Source of the DNA: Diprion similis
Taxonomy: Eukaryota > Arthropoda > Insecta > Hymenoptera > Diprionidae
DNA: 64,000 nt
Assembly (NCBI RefSeq): GCF_021155765.1
Contig: NC_060115.1
Span: forward strand, 558,001-622,000
Direction: 5' to 3'
The translations under genes were made by a program, and so were the position numbers. Positions 55,901 through 64,000 of this stretch are shown one piece after another. The notes beneath the pieces were generated by a model that ran no database searches, had not been told where the DNA came from, and saw only the letters and a list, made by a program, of their open reading frames with translations. Each line of letters starts with the position of its first letter. Positions within the stretch are counted from its first letter, which is position 1.

Positions 55901-58900
55901 TGAGGAATTTCTATTCAATTTGATGGGGATCCGCTAGCCACCTGCTAATTTGCCCTTCACCCTTCATCCTTCACCCTTTCTCTCGGGTTTTTCACCCGCG
56001 GTGGTGACGAGGGTGAAATTCTTTTGTTTTGGTTCGTTTTGAGATTGTCGCTCGCATGGTTGAAAATTTCACTGCAATTTCATTAAGTGACTACAATAAC
56101 GTTTTTTCTCCCTCGTGAATTTAATGCATCGAAAATATTCTCGGATCGTAATTCTCGTAGAGTATATAAAATTCAGCATGTACGCGCAATTATTCATGCC
56201 TTGATTGAAATCCTGTGGCGGTAGTTGAAAAGTAATTAACTTTTAATAGAGAAAGTTTAGTAGTTCTAGGTTACCTCCTCTCTTTATTCAACGTGCACGG
56301 GCGCATGCCATTCACCCGCTGCTGAACGCTTGAACGAAAATGCTCGGCGTATACCGAACATTCGGGAATTCCTCCGTGTGTACGCCATCGGGTTGCAAAA
56401 AAGCTTTCATTCGTATTTCAAGCAGCTGTTTTTTCTCCCTAATTTTATTTATTTTATCGTCACGGACTGCGAGAGCTTGTCCCCAGTCAAACTCGCATAG
56501 AATTCTGAACCCGGGTTAACATCGGGAAAGTTTTACCGCGCAAGCTTCTGCAGCCCCGATTCGACGAATATCACCATGCTACGGATATGCGTCGGACCGG
56601 AAAACGGCGATAAAAAATGAGCGTGAAGATAAAGTTTTATACCGAGTAGGGAATGTCTTCCCGACGAGATCTAACTCGAAGTCCGTGACACCGGTGAATT
56701 ATCACGCCACCAGACACACTCGAGAAATGCGAGGGACGCGGTATTGACGGAATTTCAATTACCCTTATTCGAGACACTCGCAAGCTCGATATCCCGAACG
56801 ACGCGACGTCGATGAGATCCATCTTCTTGTCTTACAGCCGCCTTTATCAAACGTATCGAAGAGATCTTCGCATTCCTTACTACGGTAAATGTAACGGGGT
56901 GAGAAAGTGCGGTTCTACTTTTCGTTGATAGAATTAACGTGTTTCTGGCAGATGAGGAAAATTGGCCGGGGTTACGCGCACTGAATATTTCCTGTTTCGA
57001 AAAAATTCTAACACCGCGAGATTCCCGTTTTATTAAATTTCGGGCCAGATACTACAGAGGCGCAATTAGTTCCAACTTATCTCCCTTTAATGCTCTTGAA
57101 CCCCGGAATCCCCCGGAGGGTGCAGCCGGCATTTTCAGCATATCGATTAACACCCTATCCATAAATAGAACTACCCAACTTAGCATTTCGTACAAAATTC
57201 ATGACCTTCGTTACCGACGACTCTTCCGACTTAGCCCAGTCACATCGGCGAATGACTGATTTTACTTCCGCGGTGGCTCTCATCCCTGTCGGAGTACCGT
57301 TAACGCCAAGTAGCCGACGCGGCGTGTGAGGTACGTGCTGGTTGAAAATCTATTTTCAAATGGAAAGAAAAGGGAAAACACAAACAGAAAAGGAAAAGAA
57401 CTCTCAACGAATTAACGCAACGTGGCAGCGTATTCATAACTGGAATTCGGTGGTTTCAAAGGACTTTGATTGCACTCGGTATCTCGTCTGTTTTAATCAC
57501 CCGCACTTGTGTCGGTCATTTAATCAATGCCTGTAATTTTACATTCCCGATGAAATAGTAACTGGAAAAATTTCTAATCACAGGTATTCCAATCAGACCA
57601 GTGTTGACATGTTGAAACGTATCGGAGACCAGCAATGGATAATATTGCTTCTCCAAGCTGCGGAAGAATTGCTGAATCCCTATGAATGGAATCTCACCAT
57701 GCGTCTTTGGTTTAAAAATACGCACGCACCTGTACATCGTTTATTCTAAAGGATCTCCGAGTGTCAGTTACGCAGGGACTCCTAAGAATGGCAAGATACT
57801 GAGCCAAAGCGGATTTTAATTAAAACACTGAGACACTGGAGAAGAGCGTGTAAATATCCATCGACAAATACACGCCGCGATGCAGCCAGCCCTCGTCCTC
57901 TTCAGTCTCTTTGCTGCGAGCAAGTATTGCCGGTATTACCTGCCTTCATCTACCCAGTTGCATTTTGCTCCGCGCGCATATTCTATTCCAAATCGTGAGA
58001 ATATTTACCTTTGCATTAACGGGATACAAATATACGTTTACATTCCGCTGATTATACACGGCGTTGATGGAGATTTGAGGTATAAAATGACGAGAGAGGT
58101 TTACTTTGGTTGAAAGTAAAAAAATCTAGAGCTTTTCTTTCCCATCGCGGGAGCGTATATAATCGTGCTTTGATTATCACTGTCAACGTAATAATTATTA
58201 TTTATATGATTTCGGGTGGCGATATTTATCTCCAATTTTTGTCCAGAGACCGAGATTTACGCGGCCTTAGTGTGCTGCTACGATGTTTCAGGGGAATGAA
58301 ACGTCGAGGAAAAAGTTAATCTACTTTATTTGTTGCAGCGCGCGTCGTTGCCCTTATATATACGACTTCGGATAGAGTAATACTCGCGTTAACAGCCGTG
58401 TGAAATATATATCCGCAGAGGAGTGGTGGTACTCTGGCAAGAAGGAGCACAAATTTAGGGTCACAATTTCGCTCGTTTTCACCGATGATACACAGGGATG
58501 AATAGCGCGCACAAAAACGGGATAAAAAAGCAACCATATTCTAGGCTCCGAGAATGGAAGATTCTCGATATTGTTTTCCGGGCTGTTCACTCGTACAAGA
58601 GCGAGAACTTCTCAATTGAATTTCTTGGTAGAAGGCACAAAGATCGCATTTATAAAACCTCCGCTAAACCTAGGGAACCCCATCCCCTGAGTAACGAGTG
58701 CAAAGAGTAGGGCTAGACCGTCTCGCCCGAAATTCCCCCATCTTTTTTGCAGTTTTGCTTTCCCACGCTGCGCAGCGTGCCCGAGGAGATATCAAAATAA
58801 TTGAAAAAGTTTAAATAGACTTCAATGTTATTCATTTATTTTACGCACAATGGACCTTCCCCTTTTTATTTTCGTCCCGCTTGACACTTTTTTCACACGT

Positions 58901-59012
58901 TGAATTTGAAAACTTTTTTAGAAGCTTTAAGGGTTCTTCTTAATAAATATTAATCCCTTCAATTATGTTCACCCTAAGTGAGTTAATTATAATACGCATG
59001 CAGGAAAAAAAT

Positions 59013-59030
59013 ACACACACACACACACAC
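59013..59030. repeat. (AC)9 microsatellite
   Basis: Nine uninterrupted AC repeats after an A-rich run. Confidence 0.9.
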
Positions 59031-59585
59031 TCAAATGTGAATATCTCCAAATCTTTACCGTGCATCTGGTATTTCTCGAGTTCGTTCGTACTATTTTGCG
59101 TATCATGAAAATTATATCTGCTTGTGACAGAAAGCAGGTAAATATAATCAACTCGTTGAGAAATGGAGAAGCGGAGCGATGCGGAGAACGCCGGTAGTGA
59201 ACTCCAGTTTTATTAATAATGTTCTCTATTCGACATTATCTAGTTACGGTTCGTAAACAACCGCATTCCCAAGTTTTCCTGATACGCTGCACGAACAAGC
59301 CTCGTTAAGGAATTTCTGCTGCTCAAACTTAAAGCAAAGCCTAATTTTTCTATAAATCACTTGAATTGAGTTGGAAATTAACCTTAAGCCATTCCAGCTG
59401 TCATAGATTATTGTTAATCAATCGATCGCACTGGGCTAGCCTGCAGGCTCAATCCCCCCGAAATAATCGGGAGATATTCGAGTAGCGAACATCCCTGATG
59501 TTATAGCTGCTCTATCCCCTCGGATGAAATAAAACGAGCCATCGGGATGGATAGTTACACAATTTTTTATCTTTATTGCCACTGT

Positions 59586-59638
59586 TATGATTATGATTAG
59601 ATTATTACTATTATTATCATTATCAATATTATTATTAT
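59586..59638. repeat. Imperfect ATT/TTA simple repeat
   Basis: Degenerate trinucleotide stretch made of ATT with G and C interruptions. Confidence 0.75.
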
Positions 59639-61332
59639 CGTACCAATCTGGCAGGTGAACGATGAATCAATAACTGTTTCCGTGGCATACAAATAATACG
59701 GCTACTGTCTCTGAACAGAATTATTGAAAAGAAAAAAGGCATCAGGGAATAAATGGGAGAAAAATGATGGGAAAAAGGCGGATACTATCCTGTTGGAGCG
59801 CATCGATGCCTTCGATACCGTTACTTTTTACCGTCCCCGGTGCATAAATGTAACAGGAACCTGCATGTGTCAGGGCTTACACAGAGCGTATTGGCACTCA
59901 GGTACTTTTGCATTTTATGCTTTACAGCCTTGGCTCGAGGACATGAGTAGCGAGAGAAATCACGTCAGGACTCCGTGCCGTCTGCGCCTGTAAAGCAGCA
60001 GATTTCTGAGCCAGCTGTTAGTCTGATCTCGGCGAAAACCAGCCAGCCGTAAGCCAAGCTACCGGCAACGAACCCCCGGCGAGTCGATTATTCTTTCCGT
60101 GTTGTAGCGTCTTTTTAGTAGTGCATTAAAAGCAGGCTGCTCTTTATATCTCCCTCTTTTATGGACGATAATGTTGGGCAATCTCACCTAACGCCCTTTC
60201 CCCGCTTCGTTCTCCGGCTTTCAAGGGCTGAGAAGCGCCTCGCTCCCTGTGTATTTTTCTTCCCTCTTCTCTCCACGGATTCCGGATTCTCCGAGGCCAA
60301 TGTGGGCTAGTAGGATCAAGAATTTGGGGTGGGATTTATCATTCAAGAATTATCAAATTCCGATTTTAACGAACTTTGCGGGATAATCAATTGATTCCGT
60401 AGTTCAGCAAAGTGGAAAACCTGCGGCTGAATCTTTTCGATGGCTTATTTATAATCTTATTTATATCCGACATTTTTTCCCACTGCACACCTGCCTTAGA
60501 ATTTTATTTCCCAAGGTATGAAAACTTTCACTCAATCGAGTAGATTTGCGTTCCTGGGTACACACCGAAAGTCCATCAACCCCCTTCCCCTCCGCCCGCA
60601 TTCGGACCTACGAACTCGACAAGCTGATATCCAAACTTCTTTACATGATTTCATTCGACGGCTCAAAACTTTTCAATCTTTCGATAAAAAAATTCATTGG
60701 CCAGAGTTTCCAGCTCATACATCAACCAATGACAGAAATTACTCGTACTAAACGACTTGTTTCTTTATTCCTCTAACTTAAGGATACGTGAAATTATTTC
60801 CGGATGCTTCCTGGCAACTGATAAATGTCCGCGACCGTATCAAATTAGTGACACATTGCATACGTGTTTTCATTGGATTGGCGTTACCTTCGCTGATTGG
60901 GACTGTGTGTATTTCTCATGCAGGCGTGTTTTGCTCCACGCGCAGTAAAATCATGGCTGACTGGCTGCTCCTGAGGGCAATGACAGCTCCGAGAGGTCGG
61001 AGGCTTGCGTTTCTAGTGAGGTCAGTACAATACCCCAGGGGCGGTTAAACTTGGTGCCAGCCGCCGAGTGAGGATCTCCTGGGCCTCCAGGCTCTAAGTA
61101 TGTTACGTAACTGTTTCGAAACGCGTGGTCACGTACTGCCCGACATTTTCCGAGTACGCGTGGAATATGCAGAGTCGCGAAATGAACGACGAGTGGGAGT
61201 ATAAAAAATGTGTATTTGCATAAATAATATCAAAATTTCCCTTGATTTAGATACACGTTTTTTGACCGTCCATTGTCAAGTCACGGGAAGAGCTTAAAGC
61301 TAGTATTTTTCTAAACCCACTTAACACTGGAG

Positions 61333-61338
61333 TTTATT
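61333..61338 (-). terminator. Poly(A) signal, UGT gene
   Basis: TTTATT on the plus strand reads AATAAA on the minus strand, 68 bp past the UGT stop. Confidence 0.65.
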
Positions 61339-61405
61339 GGGTCAGTGGTTTGACTCAGGTGAACTAATAACTTTCACGATTATGCACCTTACCGCGAGTG
61401 CGTTA

Positions 61406-63313
61406 TCAGTGAAGCTTCTTCTTTGAATCGAGGAATTGCAGGGAAGAACCGTGTCTCAGTTTCGATAGTAATCGGTACAACACTATCAGCGCAAGTACGA
61501 TTGCTATGGTAGACGAGGCCGATATGAAGGCGACTATGTCCATGTCCTGGCGTTGGTACCATGGCTCGTCTGCTGAGCTCGTATGCAGATGCGGAGCACC
61601 TTTGTTACGGATAACGTACTCGGTCCACCATACCGCGTTATCCAGAGGATCATGTGGTTTGTCCTCAAGCAGTGACCGCAAGCTCAGCATCTTCTGTTTG
61701 TAGCTAAAACGCGATTTCAGATAAGCCAGTTGTTCACTAATTTAATAACAAAGTCAAGGAGAACAATGCTCACCTGCTGTCGAGCGTAATGGCGTGAATT
61801 GCTTCCAGCAGACTCTGCCGGGTGACTCTCGTGATTTCCAGTCTCTTGGCAACGCCGAGAGACACCATTTTGTACACTTGCATATCCTGGTCGGCGAACA
61901 CCGGCAGTCCGATCAGTGGGACGCCGTAGTGAATCGCTTCTTCCGTGCTTTGAAGTCCTCCTTGGTATATGAAAACCTTCAGATTCGGGTGGGCTGTAAA
62001 GTGGAAGGTAGAATGTTGAGAGGTCACATAACCCCAATAGTGAGCAATTTTCGATGTCGAAGCTTAGGGTAAATACCAAGAATCGCCTGTTGCGGTGTCC
62101 ACTTCAGGATCAGGACGTTGTCCGGCTTGTTGGGGAAGTCATCGTCCTCGAATTTCCAAATCACCTTGTAGGGCAGAGCCGCAAAGGCAGCTACAAATTC
62201 GGCCCGTGTGTCGTTCGACAACATCTTGCTCTGGACGTTTGATCCAAGACTCATGTATACGAAGCCTTGAGTTGCGTCGTCCAGAATTTCTTGAAGATCC
62301 TATCAGTACACAGAACACGGTATGATTACTAGTAATCGAAAAACTCGTTTGGTCTGTCGCATCTGATTCTTCAATGAACAAACCTTTGGTAGCCGCTCAG
62401 TGCTTTTCACAATATGGAAGCCACCAATTTGAATCACGCCTGGAACATTTGGCCTGGCAAACGAAATCGGCCCTTGTTGATTGACGAAAATAAGACTGAT
62501 ATTTTTCTCAATATCAGTCAGACTTGGCATGTTGCTCCCAAGATACTTGCGGGCGACTGCCTCTTGCGTCGGCATGTGGACCGTTCTGTAGAAATAGAGG
62601 TACCTCCATACCTGAATGAAGTTACATAACCTCTCCCAAAACGTCGATGGCGAGTTTATATTGCTTTGGAATTCCCAGGTCGACGGATGAGAAGGCAGTA
62701 TTGAATTCCCGATCGAGTAGTGATTATTTATCGCTAAGCCAAAGCTACTCACGCCTGGAAAAAATTTGCACAATGCGTCGCATCTTTAATGAAAATACTC
62801 ACCAATTTTTACAAAACTCAATAGACTAATCGTCTACTCACCAATAATTGGGACGTTAAATCGTGGTGCCAGGGCCATGATTGCCGGCCAGTACAATGGC
62901 TCGATGATCAACACGTCAAATTTCTCATTGCTGTTCAGAGCGTATAGTTTTCTCATCTCTGGATGACCTAGTATGACGTCTATAGTGGTACGCGTTGATT
63001 CTGAAATTTGCCGGATCATGGTTAACCAATCCATGAAACGGGAATCAATTATGTTTCTTCCTGGATTCATCGTGTAAAGTGTGCTTAGGTCTATTTCTGT
63101 GTAGTTTTTTAGGTTTGGATTTTTCACTGGGTTTGGAGTGGCTACGACGAGCTCGTGGCCTCGTTTGTTCAGCGCCAATGTCAATCCGCGAAAAACAACC
63201 TGATGGCTGATCGACGCTGTCGGAAACACGCCTAATATTCTGGCTCCATTTCCTCCCTCAAACGCAATGACGCAGAAGAATATAGCGGAAATAATAAAAC
63301 GAATTCGTGACAT
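61406..63313 (-). CDS. UDP-glycosyltransferase (UGT), five exons, 527 aa, complete
   Basis: Minus-strand exons 63313-62842, 62754-62384, 62299-62077, 61993-61774 and 61703-61406; every junction is GT-AG and keeps frame (phases 1, 0, 1, 2). Length fits the family (about 500-540 aa). Signal peptide about 1-23, then ARILGVFPTASISHQVVFRG with the expected catalytic His at 37. KFDVLIIEP (131-139) places Glu where vertebrate UGTs have the dyad Asp. GVSSFGLAINNHYSIGNSIL and ILPSHPSTWE are typical. FVYMSLGSNV starts the UDP-sugar-binding half, and WTPQQAILAHPNLKVF, FIYQGGLQSTEEAI and LPVFADQ form the UGT signature. WWTEYVIRNKGAPHL precedes a C-terminal membrane helix (IVAFISASSTIAIVLALIVL) and a dilysine tail KKLH, so it is an ER-membrane enzyme facing the lumen. 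It glycosylates small lipophilic compounds; the substrate is unknown. Confidence 0.95.
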
Positions 63314-63319
63314 CTTCGC

Positions 63320-64000
63320 ACTCTCAAAACCACGCTCGACGATCGACTAATTGACGCAACGGCGAAGGCACTCGTATTTACGTAGTCTTTATCGCCGTAG
63401 TACAACTTAGGATGACACTGCAGCTATGCTGCGTCTCAGTAAACGTTGAACTCGCTGCGCTATCGCAGCAAGTATGCCCACATCTGAGTCAGAATGATGG
63501 TTGTCATAAAAGGTCAACAATGACATTGCATTTCTTATGGTTAATTGTCCATGTAGACTATTGCTGGCACATTGTGATATTCTTGCAGCATGAGTCATTC
63601 TTTGATGCAAGTAAGTAGAGCATAGAATACGTTCCAAAAGCCAAAACAGGCAAATCGTTTTTCTCTTGATTTTTATTCGTCAATTTCGAAGTGGCCATTC
63701 ATTGCAAGTGTTGTCGTGGTGACTAGTCATAATCGTTAGCTTGTTCACCGCTGTACAATGCACCGCAGATAAACCGAATATTAATTTCCCAATCCACTTT
63801 TTCTCGACAAAGTAAAATCCCTTCTCCAATATCGTAGAAACACGGGTCAGAATTGTTGGTTGGAGGTGCAAAATCCGCCGGATGATACGTGAAATATAAT
63901 TATCGAATTCGTGTCTGATTATTAATTAGCTCGCATCCAAAGTGATTGCGCAATTAGCGAAAATGTTGTTCCTTACTTCCAAGTAAATTAATTTTGTGAC
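63320..64000. other. Upstream flank of the UGT gene, no other gene seen
   Basis: About 680 bp to the window end. Short overlapping frames on both strands have no motif. The UGT promoter should lie here, but no convincing TATA box was found. Confidence 0.5.

Larger units (their letters stand above)
51283..61332. other. About 10 kb with no supported gene
   Basis: Apart from one doubtful short frame, I see no exon with recognisable motifs or consistent splicing. Contents noted: TATATAA at about 51542-51548 without an obvious gene behind it, a 16-bp palindrome at 52911-52926, an (AC)9 microsatellite at 59013-59030 and an imperfect ATT-rich stretch at about 59586-59638. It may be intergenic or part of a long intron of a gene extending outside what I can resolve. 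Confidence 0.6.

Noticed and set aside
56939-57259. Frame of 106 codons in the 10-kb gap
   Set aside because: No recognisable motif, splice partners or codon pattern; the length is within chance expectation.

Overview
The window is animal nuclear DNA, almost certainly from a holometabolous insect. This rests on a complete UDP-glycosyltransferase of insect type, an arylalkylamine N-acetyltransferase (aaNAT) of insect type, secreted His/Lys/Gly-rich proteins, short introns (about 75-205 bp) with GT-AG borders, and TATA plus Inr (TCAGT-like) core promoters. I cannot fix the order from sequence alone; Hymenoptera is a guess.

Layout. (1) 1-20904: a satellite array of 67 monomers of exactly 312 bp, in perfect register and running off the left edge, with near-identical multi-monomer blocks duplicated at shifts of 8, 21 and 28 monomers. 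(2) 20905-21720: the right edge of the array, where monomers decay and change length. (3) 21.7-23.2 kb: no secure gene; one weak minus-strand ORF. (4) 23.4-48.9 kb: a cluster of ten related genes for secreted, low-complexity His/Lys/Gly/Asp/Glu-rich proteins, called A-J here: A+, B+, C+, D-, E-, F+, G+, H-, I-, J+. Nine share a core around G[YFH]H-x3-[HK]-x-DE[YF]-x-K-[DE]-x2-F[YH]; A carries a diverged form. Most also share an N-terminal motif of the DLE-x-SASGY type after the signal peptide and a C-terminal KK-[YHW]-[GA]-[FYQ] motif. All the introns are in phase 1, and each gene has a TATA box upstream. (5) 50.3-51.3 kb: a three-exon aaNAT. (6) 51.3-61.4 kb: about 10 kb with no gene I can support. 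(7) 61.4-63.3 kb: a five-exon minus-strand UGT, complete at 527 aa.

How the genes may work together (inference): the cluster looks like co-regulated building blocks of an extracellular material such as cuticle, eggshell, silk or glue. Strongly His/Lys-rich members (B-F) sit beside strongly acidic ones (G, and the acidic tract of I). The neighbouring aaNAT belongs to a family that makes N-acyl catecholamines, the precursors that crosslink cuticle protein histidines, and UGTs can conjugate catechols. A locus for a crosslinked, possibly coacervating His-rich material is the most interesting hypothesis here. It needs expression data. All exon joins were worked out by eye from reading frame and splice consensus.
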